Shown: piece by piece, positions 50,264 to 58,547 of the stretch
Numbering within the stretch: the stretch's first letter is position 1
Layout of the letters: every line of letters begins with the position of its first letter
DNA from: Oscillospiraceae bacterium
GTDB lineage: Bacteria; Bacillota; Clostridia; Oscillospirales; Ruminococcaceae
NCBI GenBank assembly: GCA_021203065.1
Contig: JAJQBX010000010.1
Coordinates: 48,645-112,644 of the forward strand
Length of the DNA stretch: 64,000 bases
Direction: 5' to 3'
The notes under the pieces: model-generated
The model's database searches: none
What the model was told of the DNA's origin: nothing
Seen by the model: the letters and a program-made list of their open reading frames with translations, nothing else
Made by a program: the position numbers and the translations under genes

Positions 50264-50328
50264 TATAATTACCTCCAAAATGATTTTCACGCAACACTCA
50301 AGAAACCGATATTGCGCCATTCCTTTAT

Positions 50329-50357
50329 ATTATAAGACTATTTCGGGTGGTTGTCAA
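50329..50357 (-). promoter_or_regulatory. Sigma-A promoter of greA-lysS
   Basis: Minus strand TTGACA, 17-bp spacer, TATAAT; start site near 50322. Confidence 0.85.
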
Positions 50358-50425
50358 GATGTAAACACGAAAGACGGCAGAGCCGATAGCGGAGCTCTGC
50401 CGTGATTTTTCTTTTTTTGTTGAGA

Positions 50426-51370
50426 CTAAGCGGATTTTTTGAGCATATACTCCTTAGCTTCACCTTCAGTAAGATTAAATCTGCTCACGATGTTATCAAG
50501 AATGGCATCATCCGATATGCCAAATTGCCTTGCAGTATCGATTGCTGATCTAATGGATGATTCCTTTGCCACATAATCTCTTTCGTCTCTCCATGCCTTG
50601 CACACATCAATTACCTCCTCATTTGAATCAATATCAAGTGAAATATTCGCACATTCTTTCAGCACTCTGGCTGCATTTCTTTCCATGTGACTATAGTCGT
50701 CATCTGTCTCCATCAGACTCTTCATCTCTTCCCGACTGTCCGACAGCTTCATAAACTTTAAAACCTTGCCTATACTGGTTGAAAACTTTTCGAAGTCCTC
50801 GTCAGTCATTCTTGCAGGTTCAATCAGATGCATTTTGTAATCGGGTGCCATCCCGATAAGCTCCGGGTGTTTGCACCTGTACAAGCCTCTCAAATCTGTA
50901 GCACCATCCCACGGCTTGGAGCCAAAATAAATAACAACCGTGATCACTGGGAGAATTCCGTCATCCTTGTATAGTCCGGAAACAAACTCATCGTCATTAT
51001 GCTTATCTCCCGAATCTCTGTGAGCCGCCTTAATCTTCCTCGCCTGACTATCATATTGAAGAGCGTCATACAGAAAAGCCCTGATCGGCATGCCGTAATC
51101 AATGTGAGTCTGAGCCTCAATTCCGAGGACAATATATGCAGCCTCATCATCGACCATCAATGTTGCTTTCTTCAAAGCATCCCTGTACCTCTGTATCTTC
51201 TCCTCGTCTCCGTCTTTTCCAAAAACAGTCAGAAGCGTAGATGCATCAAGCTTTTCAAGACTCTTGGGCTCAATAACCTGTTTACCACCGTAAATGTAAT
51301 AGTTGAAAACATCAGCAAAAATCCTTGTGTCGTCAATGTATTCCCGTGTCGCTGTATCTGCCTTGCCCAT
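50426..51370 (-). CDS. Rpn-family recombination-promoting nuclease/putative transposase
   Basis: 314 residues. PD-(D/E)XK-type N-terminal domain: a start typical of the family (DDTRIFADVFNYYIYGGKQVI), the EXQ-type catalytic strand (AAYIVLGIEAQTHIDYGMPI) and YDALQYDSQARKI, ILPVITVVIYFGSKPWDGA. The C-terminal 60 residues are helical (DERDYVAKESSIRSAIDTAR). Rpn proteins are metal-dependent DNA endonucleases and are present in many copies in Ruminococcus-like genomes. ATG 51370 follows GAGGTG. Confidence 0.85.
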   Translation of the reverse strand: MGKADTATREYIDDTRIFADVFNYYIYGGKQVIEPKSLEKLDASTLLTVFGKDGDEEKIQRYRDALKKATLMVDDEAAYIVLGIEAQTHIDYGMPIRAFLYDALQYDSQARKIKAAHRDSGDKHNDDEFVSGLYKDDGILPVITVVIYFGSKPWDGATDLRGLYRCKHPELIGMAPDYKMHLIEPARMTDEDFEKFSTSIGKVLKFMKLSDSREEMKSLMETDDDYSHMERNAARVLKECANISLDIDSNEEVIDVCKAWRDERDYVAKESSIRSAIDTARQFGISDDAILDNIVSRFNLTEGEAKEYMLKKSA

Positions 51371-51402
51371 AGGTATCACCTCATTATATTATCTCCGGTA
51401 TC

Positions 51403-51431
51403 ATTATATCACAACTCCGCCCACTATTCAA
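51403..51431 (-). promoter_or_regulatory. Sigma-A promoter of the Rpn gene
   Basis: Minus strand TTGAAT, 17-bp spacer, TATAAT, back to back with the divergent promoter at 51463. Confidence 0.75.
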
Positions 51432-51462
51432 GATAAATTTTGCAATATCCAGTTGTCCCCCC

Positions 51463-51491
51463 TTGCATTCCTTTCAGCAATGTGCTATACT
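51463..51491 (+). promoter_or_regulatory. Sigma-A promoter of the methyltransferase/ATC-hydrolase operon
   Basis: TTGCAT, 17-bp spacer, TATACT; start site near 51498, directly before the DtxR-type box. Confidence 0.75.
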
Positions 51492-51503
51492 GTCTATATC
51501 GTG

Positions 51504-51522
51504 TTAGTTTAGGCTAACTATA
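51504..51522 (+). promoter_or_regulatory. DtxR/IdeR-type box downstream of the operon promoter
   Basis: TTAGTTTAGGCTAACTATA matches TTAGGTTAGGCTAACCTAA at 15 of 19 positions. It starts about 6 bp after the predicted start site, so a bound repressor would block transcription. TAAACTA at 51530 mirrors TAGTTTA in the box. Confidence 0.75.
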
Positions 51523-51562
51523 GTAAGCTTAAACTATCTGACTTTAATATGGAGGTATTTTT

Positions 51563-52381
51563 ATGACTGATCAAAGAAAAGTTTCGCAGTCTTCTATCCG
51601 GCTCGGTACTCACGGGGAAAATTATGGAACATGGATGTCTCATCCCGTATTCTACATGATGGGCGGATTTGCGCTTGTGGCGTTGATTCTTGCCATTTTG
51701 TCGTTCACGGTTTTCCATATTACTGCGCTCGGCGTCGTATTTATTATTGCCCTGATTGCACTGATAGCCTTTATCGGCTGGATGGAATGGATTCGCAGGC
51801 AGTATGCTTTTGGCGGTGGCGGAATGATGGAGAAAGGGCACGAAACCATGCTCTCGCTTCTTGACTATGATGGAAACGGCACGCTTCTTGAAGTCGGATG
51901 TGGCTCAGGTCCGCTAAGCATTCGTGCGGCTCTCACATGGTCTCAGACAAAAGTAGTCGGAATTGATTACTGGGGCGCAATGTGGGACTACAGCAAAGCT
52001 CTTTGCGAGAAAAATGCCGCCTCCGAGGGCGTCGCCTCGCAGTGCACTTTCCAAAAGGGTGATGCCAACAAGCTCGACTTTGCGGACGAGACCTTCGACG
52101 CCGTCATCAGCAACTATGTCTATCACAACATCATGGGCTCAGATGTTCATGAACTGATTATGGAGACCTTGCGTGTCCTGAAAAAGGGCGGCGTATTCGC
52201 CATAAACGACTGCATGAATCCGAAAATGTACGGCGATATGGAGGCATTTGCCCAGAAGCTTCGTGACATGGGCTATCAGGAAGTAAAACTCGTGAATATG
52301 TCGGAGCTCGTCTTCGGTTCGGAGAGCCGTGCCAATATGATGATGCTTGGCAATTCACGGATGCTGGTAGGAAGAAAATAA
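51563..52381 (+). CDS. Membrane-anchored class I SAM-dependent methyltransferase
   Basis: 272 residues. Two membrane helices at about 32-75 (VFYMMGGFALVALILAILSF, ITALGVVFIIALIALIAFIG), then a cytosolic Rossmann methyltransferase: motif I LLEVGCGSGPLS (about 107-118), motif II VVGIDYWG, motif IV VISNYVYHNI, KKGGVFAINDCMNP. Small-molecule or lipid type; substrate unknown. First gene of a five-gene operon with two ATC-hydrolase-like and two small membrane proteins. Start behind ATGGAGG. Confidence 0.88.
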   Translation: MTDQRKVSQSSIRLGTHGENYGTWMSHPVFYMMGGFALVALILAILSFTVFHITALGVVFIIALIALIAFIGWMEWIRRQYAFGGGGMMEKGHETMLSLLDYDGNGTLLEVGCGSGPLSIRAALTWSQTKVVGIDYWGAMWDYSKALCEKNAASEGVASQCTFQKGDANKLDFADETFDAVISNYVYHNIMGSDVHELIMETLRVLKKGGVFAINDCMNPKMYGDMEAFAQKLRDMGYQEVKLVNMSELVFGSESRANMMMLGNSRMLVGRK

Positions 52382-52444
52382 GCAAGAAAAGGACAAGGTT
52401 TTTGTTCTTTACAGAGAATATGTTGTAGGGAGAATTACAGAGCT

Positions 52445-53161
52445 ATGCATGAATACTATCAGAAAAATTACGCTAAATTAAAGAAGTCCATGAATGGATA
52501 CCTGAAACTGATTTCTGCTGAATTGCAGCAGGCCAGCGGAAAGGATTATTCCGAGCTTCTGGAAGAAATCTGGGATTTCTATGACAAAAATCTGCTTGAG
52601 CATTTTCCCTACATTGGCGGGGATGATGTGAGCGGAACCGGAAACCTGACGGGGGCTTATTATTTTGTGGCGATGGGTGAGGTTTTGAAGAACTACGGCG
52701 TTTCTTTAGATGATGCCGGTCATTTGATGGTGCTGTCTTATGAACGAACCTTTCTGCGGATTCCGGGATTTGCCCGAAAGCTTGCGGGAAAGATGTTCAA
52801 CAGTCCGAAGATGCTGAATAAAATGTTTCAGAAGAAAGACAAGCAGAATGCAGCAAATGCGGAGAAGAATCCGGGCAGCTTCGAAACAAAAACCATGATC
52901 CCGCCGGAAGATGGGTATGCATTCAGCTATCATAACCTTGTATGTCCGTTAGCGAACTTCGCTAAAGAGCACGGTTACATGGAATATATGCCCTATCTTT
53001 GTAATCTGGACTATGTGATGTTCGGGGTGCTGGGTGCGCCGCTGTACCGTGAGCAGACCTGTGCCTCCGGTGGGGAATATTGCGACTTTAAATTGAAATC
53101 TGGAGCCCCTGTCCTGCCTTATTGGCCGCCGGTGTTCAAGCAGGGAGATGGGTATCAGTAA
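52445..53161 (+). CDS. ATC-hydrolase-like protein (PF14196-type), copy 1
   Basis: 238 residues. The C-terminal 100 residues match the L-2-amino-thiazoline-4-carboxylate hydrolase-like domain: YNF-like core HNLVCPLANFAKEHGYMEYM, CNLDYVMFG, and TCASGGEYCDFKLK with conserved Cys-x-S-G-G-x-x-C-D-F. The reference enzyme opens a thiazoline ring on the way to cysteine; most members, this one included, have no tested activity. The N-terminal part is helical with a basic stretch (MFNSPKMLNKMFQKKDKQN). No signal peptide. Paired with the membrane protein gene after it. Confidence 0.78.
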   Translation: MHEYYQKNYAKLKKSMNGYLKLISAELQQASGKDYSELLEEIWDFYDKNLLEHFPYIGGDDVSGTGNLTGAYYFVAMGEVLKNYGVSLDDAGHLMVLSYERTFLRIPGFARKLAGKMFNSPKMLNKMFQKKDKQNAANAEKNPGSFETKTMIPPEDGYAFSYHNLVCPLANFAKEHGYMEYMPYLCNLDYVMFGVLGAPLYREQTCASGGEYCDFKLKSGAPVLPYWPPVFKQGDGYQ

Positions 53162-53265
53162 CAGGCTTTTCAGCCCGAACTGAACACAAAATATTCCGCA
53201 AAAGGCAGGCTTTTCCACACAGGTATGGGTCAAAAAAGCATCAAAAAAGAGAGGAGACTGAAGAT

Positions 53266-53769
53266 ATGATTTTAACAATAAGCTTAGCTTTGGAAATTAT
53301 CGTCGAGGGGTTAGCAGTGTGTTTTATACTTTTCTTTCCTTGTGCAGTCGGAGTATCAAATGGACCGGAAAAATTCGCTATCTTTTATGAGAAACGGATT
53401 CAGGATTGGGTAATAAATCATGGACTTACTACAAAGAAGGAACTAAAGAGAAAATCAATCATCTGTATGTCAGCGATTTTTCTTCCCTTGCTTACAATTA
53501 TTCCAGCAGCCGTATTTTTTATAAATGGAGCAAGAAGTTTTGCGGAGATATTCTGGCAGATTACAGCGGTATACTACATAGGCAGTGCATTTGACAAAGT
53601 ATTTATGGATTATTACTGGGTAGGATTCACAACAACATGGGATATACCCGAAACGGAACAATTAAAGCCATATATTTCTAAAAAGAACTGGGTGAAAAAG
53701 ATAATCAGTGCTATCGTGTGGCCTCCTCTGATGGGAGTTATCTATGCATTTTGTTTGCACATAAACTAA
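53266..53769 (+). CDS. Four-helix membrane protein, copy 1 of a paralogous pair
   Basis: 167 residues, four hydrophobic helices. After the third helix the sequence reads SAFDKVFMDYYWVG, DIPETEQLKPYISKKNW, VKKIIS, the same order as AFDTCFLDWVLF, PGTEHMDREYHQKWFHVK in the protein at 54423, so the two are paralogues. The conserved Asp, Glu, Lys and Trp on the inner face may form a site for a partner or substrate. Start ATG 53266 behind GAGAGGAGACTGAAGAT. Function unknown. Confidence 0.7.
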   Translation: MILTISLALEIIVEGLAVCFILFFPCAVGVSNGPEKFAIFYEKRIQDWVINHGLTTKKELKRKSIICMSAIFLPLLTIIPAAVFFINGARSFAEIFWQITAVYYIGSAFDKVFMDYYWVGFTTTWDIPETEQLKPYISKKNWVKKIISAIVWPPLMGVIYAFCLHIN

Positions 53770-53784
53770 AAGGAGAGATTGGAC

Positions 53785-54426
53785 ATGAAATATTTCGGAA
53801 TGCCCATGGGAATGTGGGCGTTATTCGGAAAATCATTCGAACGCAACTTAACCATATTCGGAATTGACGTAAACACCGCAAAAGCTGTAAAGAAAAAGTC
53901 GAAATCCCGTTACAAAGAAATTATTGCAGGGCTTCCGGAGTTCGAGAAAGCGGACAGATTCAGGATGAATATCATAAGCTGTGCCATGCTCTGCGCATTT
54001 GTTTTGAATATGCCCGAGCGTCCGGAGGTCGGGAGGCTGACGGAATATTACAAAGACTCGATGATGACCGGACCCATGAACTGGTTCTGCAGGAAAAAGG
54101 GCAAATTCCGATTCACCGACAAAGCCGTTGCTTCTCTTAAAGCCACCGAAAAGCTCCGTGCCGCCGACAGAAACCCCTATTCGTGGAATATGGAGCTCTA
54201 TCCCTATGAGGACGGAAGCGGCTATGAGGCGAGGTTCACCAAGTGCGGCATCTGCACCCTGATGCGGGAGCTCGGGCTTTATGATTTAGTCCCCGCCATG
54301 TGCAGGCTCGACTATACGATGAGCGAAGCAAGCGGAGCTTCGGACTTTGTGAGGGAATACACCCTCGCTTCGGGCGGTCCTTACTGCGACTGTGGGTATA
54401 AAAAGAAAGGTGCGCATAACCAATGA
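53785..54426 (+). CDS. ATC-hydrolase-like protein, copy 2
   Basis: 213 residues. Same domain as the protein at 52445: FTKCGICTLMRELGLYDLVP, MCRLDYTMSE, TLASGGPYCDCGYKKKG, with the conserved Cys at CRLDY and S-G-G-x-x-C-D. The N-terminal half (MKYFGMPMGMWALFGKSFER, KKKSKSRYKEIIAGLPEF) is different from copy 1. ATG 53785 follows AAAGGAGAGATTGGAC. Overlaps the next gene by 4 bp (ATGA), so membrane partner and soluble protein are translationally coupled. Confidence 0.78.
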   Translation: MKYFGMPMGMWALFGKSFERNLTIFGIDVNTAKAVKKKSKSRYKEIIAGLPEFEKADRFRMNIISCAMLCAFVLNMPERPEVGRLTEYYKDSMMTGPMNWFCRKKGKFRFTDKAVASLKATEKLRAADRNPYSWNMELYPYEDGSGYEARFTKCGICTLMRELGLYDLVPAMCRLDYTMSEASGASDFVREYTLASGGPYCDCGYKKKGAHNQ

Positions 54427-54920
54427 GCGTTTCTATCTATGTTCTTGAGTGTGTTGTAATGTGTGCCGTGTTCGGTGTGTTTGTTTTCGGGATGCTGCTG
54501 GTCAACCCTGTATCGTTTATCGGCGATTATCCGCCGGAAATTCAGGCGCAATATTATTCGTCCCAACACAAGGAAGCAGTAAAGGAAAAGATGACATTCA
54601 TAACAATTCTCCGGAAAGTCATCGCCATCATCGCATTTCTTTTCCTGTTTGCGTGGATGGCGCATCAGGCGGGAGCGGAAACCTTCGTAGATGGACTTCT
54701 CATGTTATACGGCTACATGCTCGTTCTGGCAGCGTTTGATACCTGCTTTCTCGACTGGGTGCTCTTTCCTAACATCAGGCGGGTGCGTCTGCCGGGGACG
54801 GAGCACATGGACAGAGAATATCACCAGAAATGGTTTCATGTGAAAGCCATGCTGCCGGAGGTGCCGGTTTTTGCCGTGGGAGGAGTCATAATTTCCCTGA
54901 TGATGACGTGGATTTGGTAG
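54423..54920 (+). CDS. Four-helix membrane protein, copy 2 of a paralogous pair
   Basis: 165 residues, four hydrophobic helices (VLECVVMCAVFGVFVFGMLL, VIAIIAFLFLFAWMAHQ, GLLMLYGYMLVLAAFDTC, VPVFAVGGVIISLMMTW). The loop AFDTCFLDWVLF ... LPGTEHMDREYHQKWFHVK corresponds to the copy at 53266. Each copy directly follows or couples to an ATC-hydrolase-like gene, which argues for two soluble-protein/membrane-protein pairs. Last gene of the operon. Confidence 0.72.
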   Translation: MSVSIYVLECVVMCAVFGVFVFGMLLVNPVSFIGDYPPEIQAQYYSSQHKEAVKEKMTFITILRKVIAIIAFLFLFAWMAHQAGAETFVDGLLMLYGYMLVLAAFDTCFLDWVLFPNIRRVRLPGTEHMDREYHQKWFHVKAMLPEVPVFAVGGVIISLMMTWIW

Positions 54921-54981
54921 ATGAATGCAAGAGACTAAAAATAGCAATAAAATCCCCGCCCAGTAATTCGGACGGGAATTT

Positions 54982-55800
54982 TTATCCAAGTGCTACATCC
55001 AGTAGCATCATCGTTGCAAACCCGGAAAGGATGCCGGTTGTCGCAAAGTAGGGGTGGGCTGACTGGTTTTTCTGGCATTCGGGGATGAGCTCGTGGACGG
55101 CTACGAGAATCATGGCTCCTGCGGCGAATGCGAGGGCAAACGGGAGGATCGGCTGGATTTTCACTGCCATTGCCGCTCCGATGACGGCGGCTATCGGCTC
55201 AACTATTCCCGAAGCCTGACCGATGAGGAAAGCTTTTCTTCTCGAAAATCCCTCACGCCGGAGTGGGAGAGAGACCGCCGCACCCTCCGGGAAGTTCTGG
55301 AGTCCGATTCCGACGGCGAGGATTATTGCGCTGGCAAGCGACTCTGCGCTGTTCTTCCCTCCGGCAAGTGCTCCGAAAGCAACTCCCACTGCCAAGCCCT
55401 CGGGGATATTGTGAAGAGTTATCGACAGCACCAGCATGATTATCCGGTTCGTGGCAGTTCCCTGCTCCCCGTCCCGGTTCTTCGAAAACTGAAGCCGCTC
55501 GTGGCTGACAATCCTGTCGGAAGCCCACATGAAGATAGCTCCCGCAAGAAATCCTGAGGTTGCAACAATCCAAGCAGGGATGTCGAGGTATTCCTCGGCT
55601 TTTTCTATCGACGGTTCAAGAAGCGACCAGAAGCTTGCCGCAATCATGACTCCCGCCGCAAACCCGAGCATCAGGTTCATCGCTTTCTGATTTGTCTTTT
55701 TGAAAAACAGCACCGTCGCCGCCCCAAGAGCGGTCACAAACCACGTCCCCAAAGTGGCGATCAAGGCTGCAAAAATATAATTTATAGTCAAAGTTGTCAT
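54982..55800 (-). CDS. ZIP-family metal transporter
   Basis: 272 residues, eight membrane helices. Metal-site helices IV and V: LHNIPEGLAVGVAFGALAGG (HNxPEG) and GIGLQNFPEGAAVSLPLRRE (QNFPEG); the loop carries DRIVSHERLQFSKNRDGEQ. ZIPs import Zn(II), Fe(II) or Mn(II). The promoter at 55877 has a perfect palindrome on the start site, resembling a DtxR/MntR-class operator, so expression is probably repressed by metal. Convergent with the methyltransferase operon (60-bp gap). Confidence 0.92.
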   Translation of the reverse strand: MTTLTINYIFAALIATLGTWFVTALGAATVLFFKKTNQKAMNLMLGFAAGVMIAASFWSLLEPSIEKAEEYLDIPAWIVATSGFLAGAIFMWASDRIVSHERLQFSKNRDGEQGTATNRIIMLVLSITLHNIPEGLAVGVAFGALAGGKNSAESLASAIILAVGIGLQNFPEGAAVSLPLRREGFSRRKAFLIGQASGIVEPIAAVIGAAMAVKIQPILPFALAFAAGAMILVAVHELIPECQKNQSAHPYFATTGILSGFATMMLLDVALG

Positions 55801-55851
55801 AGTGTATTAGTCCTTTCGGAGTATTATATTCTGGAAGGGCTTTTGAGGTTA

Positions 55852-55871
55852 CAGTTAGCCTCTGCTAACTG
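55852..55871 (-). promoter_or_regulatory. Palindromic operator on the ZIP start site
   Basis: Perfect 20-bp palindrome CAGTTAGCCTCTGCTAACTG (8-bp arms, CTCT centre) covering the predicted transcription start; the TTAGC/GCTAA arms resemble DtxR/MntR-family half-sites. Confidence 0.75.
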
Positions 55872-55876
55872 ATTCC

Positions 55877-55905
55877 ATTATACACTATTTCGATATACTT
55901 GTCAA
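55877..55905 (-). promoter_or_regulatory. Consensus sigma-A promoter of the ZIP gene
   Basis: Minus strand TTGACA, 17-bp spacer, TATAAT: perfect consensus, so strong when not repressed. Confidence 0.88.
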
Positions 55906-55923
55906 GTGCGAGAGTATACAAAA

Positions 55924-55967
55924 GGCTTCCCTGTCAAGGGGAGCTGTCAGCGAAGCTGACTGAGGGG
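55924..55967 (+). repeat. GC-rich palindromic repeat, type A copy 7
   Basis: GGCTTCCCT/AGGGGAGC, stem GTCAGC/GCTGAC, TGAGGGG; 10 bp before the end of the GH3 gene. Confidence 0.75.
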
Positions 55968-55977
55968 TTCTCCCCCG

Positions 55978-57267
55978 TCAACCTATAATTCCGGATTCGA
56001 TTTTGGTTTCCAAGATTTTAAGCACACTCTCCGCAATCCTCTCCTCGCTGATTTCGCCGTTCTCAACCGCTTCAATAATGCCGTTTGCGGCTTCCTCGAG
56101 GTTTTCGGGCATCAGGATGATGTCGACGCCGGCTTTGATCGCCATGACGGCGGCTTCGGCAGAAGTGTAGCGGTCGGTGATGGCTTCCATCTGCATGGAA
56201 TCGGTGATTATGAGCCCTGAAAAGCCGAGATCATCCCGGAGGATGCTTATCATCGTACTCGAGAGCGACGCTGGCGTGTCGTCGCCGGTGACCTGCGGGA
56301 CGGAGATGTGACCCACCATCACGAGGTCTGCTCCCGCCTCAATTCCTGAGGCGAACGGCACAAATTCCGTCTCCCAGAGTTCATCAATGCTCTTGTCAAG
56401 CTCAGTATATCCAAGATGGCTGTCGGTACTGGTGTCGCCGTGACCGGGGAAATGCTTGAGGGTGCATAAAATCCCACTGTCGCTGAAACCCTCCACTGCG
56501 GCGGCAACCATTTCGGCGGCGATGTCGGCGATCGTCGAGAAAGCCCTGTCGCCGATGACGGTATTATCGGGGTTCGAATCGACGTCCGCAACCGGGGCGA
56601 AATCGAGGTTGAAACCGAGCTCCATAATCTCAGTGCCGATTGTGTAGCCGACATTGTAGGCTTCGCCAGTATCGCCGGTGTTGCCGATGGTTTTCATGCT
56701 TGGGAATGAGGTCGTGCCCATCGCTGAGTTGTTCCCGATTCTGGCGACCGTTCCGCCCTCCTCGTCGACGGCGATGAAGAGCCCGAGGGTGGAGTATGAC
56801 TGCATGTCAGAAATCATTTCTTCGGTCTGCTCCCGGTCGACGATGTTCTCTGAGAACATTGCGATTCCGCCGACGGGGTAAGCCTCCAAGCCCTCCTCAA
56901 AGTCGCTCCCGGCTTCGGTGAGCTTCTCTGACGAGCCGGTTATCTGCTCAGGGCGGACTATGAAGAGCTGATAGACCTGCTCCCGGAGTGTCATTCCGGA
57001 GAGGATTTCAAGGGCTTGCTCCTCCACAGTAGGCTCTGCGGGCTCTGATTCTGTAGTAGCTTCGGTGGTGGCGTCGGTTGAGACTGTGGTAGCCGAAGTT
57101 GTTGCCGCGGTTATGGCTTCTGTTGTAGCCTCAGTTTCTGCGGCGACGTCGTCAATCTTAGTCGGAACAAGCCCACGGGCAACCCAGACAAGTAGCAAAA
57201 CTGCCGCAATAGTCAGGACTAATGCGGCAATGTTTCCTATATAATTTTTGCGTTTTTTCTTTGACAT
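55978..57267 (-). CDS. Membrane-anchored GH3 beta-N-acetylhexosaminidase (NagZ-like)
   Basis: 429 residues. One N-terminal membrane helix (IGNIAALVLTIAAVLLLVWVA), a Thr/Ala/Glu linker of about 45 residues, then a GH3 barrel: EEGGTVARIG (start of substrate loop), DFAPVADVDSNPDNTVIGDR, KHFPGHGDTSTDSH (the catalytic Asp-His dyad loop of NagZ-type enzymes) and GLIITDSMQMEAI (nucleophile Asp). Likely trims N-acetylglucosamine from peptidoglycan or glycans outside the cell. Its ATG overlaps the stop of the upstream gene by one base (TAATG). Confidence 0.9.
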   Translation of the reverse strand: MSKKKRKNYIGNIAALVLTIAAVLLLVWVARGLVPTKIDDVAAETEATTEAITAATTSATTVSTDATTEATTESEPAEPTVEEQALEILSGMTLREQVYQLFIVRPEQITGSSEKLTEAGSDFEEGLEAYPVGGIAMFSENIVDREQTEEMISDMQSYSTLGLFIAVDEEGGTVARIGNNSAMGTTSFPSMKTIGNTGDTGEAYNVGYTIGTEIMELGFNLDFAPVADVDSNPDNTVIGDRAFSTIADIAAEMVAAAVEGFSDSGILCTLKHFPGHGDTSTDSHLGYTELDKSIDELWETEFVPFASGIEAGADLVMVGHISVPQVTGDDTPASLSSTMISILRDDLGFSGLIITDSMQMEAITDRYTSAEAAVMAIKAGVDIILMPENLEEAANGIIEAVENGEISEERIAESVLKILETKIESGIIG

Positions 57268-57692
57268 TATCTTTTGTAAGCGTGAAGCTCTTTGCCGGAG
57301 GAATCCTTGAGCTTGAACGAGTAGGGCGTGATTTCGGAAATAGTATACTTTTTGTCGCCATCATTGATGACAACCTCGCCAAATTTAACAGAGATGGAAC
57401 GGGTGGAGTCTCCCTCAAAGCACCAGTCACCGTCGTCGACGACGATGGCATTTGTGCCGATATGGCTCTTGACATCCTCTTTCTCCTCAGGGGAAAGAAC
57501 TCCCTCGGCGGGCTCTTCAACTCTGCCATAGATATAGCCGAGCGAGATGGAGAGAAGCATAAGGGTCATCGAAGAGAGCACTTCCGAAAGCGAGCCCTCA
57601 ACAATATAGTAGATGCAGGTGATGAGTGCAGCGACTGCAAGGATTCCGAACACAATCCGTGCCGCTATTGCGATTTTCTTCTTTGTAGACAT
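57267..57692 (-). CDS. Small two-helix membrane protein with a soluble C-terminal domain
   Basis: 141 residues: two hydrophobic helices (IAARIVFGILAVAALITCIYY, VLSSMTLMLLSISLGYIYG), then about 85 residues with beta-strand character (WCFEGDSTRSISVKFGEVVI, DKKYTISEITPYSFKL). No family recognised. Coupled to the GH3 gene by a TAATG overlap. RBS AAAGGAG. Confidence 0.65.
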   Translation of the reverse strand: MSTKKKIAIAARIVFGILAVAALITCIYYIVEGSLSEVLSSMTLMLLSISLGYIYGRVEEPAEGVLSPEEKEDVKSHIGTNAIVVDDGDWCFEGDSTRSISVKFGEVVINDGDKKYTISEITPYSFKLKDSSGKELHAYKR

Positions 57693-57762
57693 GTCATATT
57701 TCTCCTTTGAATTTATTCGGGATAATATCCCAAGAATATTTTACTACACTATTGCGACTTTG

Positions 57763-58533
57763 TCAAGCTTTCCTCTTGTTCTTAAGCTCAATAACCGTAA
57801 ACGGCGTGTACATCAGAACGAACAAAAGAAGCAGAATGATTATGTAGCCGATTATGAAGAGGTCTTCGCCGAAAATTGAAGTACAGAACGAGGTGATGAC
57901 GTTGCCATAGGGGTCGTTTATGAAGAAGAAGTTCGTGCCCAAGAGCTTGTTGATGGGATAAATTACGACGAGCATTCCGGCAAGAACCGCCAAGACCTTC
58001 GGGAGCATCTTTATCTCCGGCTTGAAGCCGCCTGCAAGGAGCATTACAGGGTAGCAGACGAGGAGGATATGTAGCATCTCCGAATTGATATGGCAGAAGT
58101 TTGCAATTGGAAGAGCGCACCATGTCGGGCTGAGAAGCGCAACAGCCGCACCCGGGAGGCACAAGGCATAGAGGATGTTCCCGGCAAGCTTGTTAGGCTT
58201 GATTCCATACCAGAGGCTTATGAAGATGTTGACGCTGCAGAGGTGAAGCGGCAAGGTTTCCGCCCTCCACTGACCGGTCGTGATGATGACAGTCTGACGG
58301 GAAAGCTCAACCAAAGCTATGAGAATTGCGAGCCCAAGCTCAAACTTTCTTCTCATTCCTGCCGACGATTTTCTGTAAATAATGGCGACTGCTGCGCATA
58401 TCACCACGCAGAAAACAAGCCAGAAGATGTGCGTCGGACTGAACAGCGTGAACGAAGTGTAATCCTCACCATGCTTATCCTGCATGGTGTAGACGGTGTA
58501 CCAGAATTCGGGTAGCTTTGAGATGTCAAACAT
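57763..58533 (-). CDS. YwaF/TIGR02206-family integral membrane protein, copy 1
   Basis: 256 residues, six to seven helices. Family motifs: FWYTVYTM near the start, HIFWLVF, GQWRAETLPLHLCSVNIFIS, GIKPNKLAGNILYALCLPGA, SPTW and NFFFINDPYGNVITSF. The TIGR02206 family has no known function. ATG 58533 follows AAAGGAGTCTCCC. Third gene of a tandem of three paralogues in one orientation, 14 bp from its neighbour. Confidence 0.85.
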   Translation of the reverse strand: MFDISKLPEFWYTVYTMQDKHGEDYTSFTLFSPTHIFWLVFCVVICAAVAIIYRKSSAGMRRKFELGLAILIALVELSRQTVIITTGQWRAETLPLHLCSVNIFISLWYGIKPNKLAGNILYALCLPGAAVALLSPTWCALPIANFCHINSEMLHILLVCYPVMLLAGGFKPEIKMLPKVLAVLAGMLVVIYPINKLLGTNFFFINDPYGNVITSFCTSIFGEDLFIIGYIIILLLLFVLMYTPFTVIELKNKRKA

Positions 58534-58547
58534 GGGAGACTCCTTTA

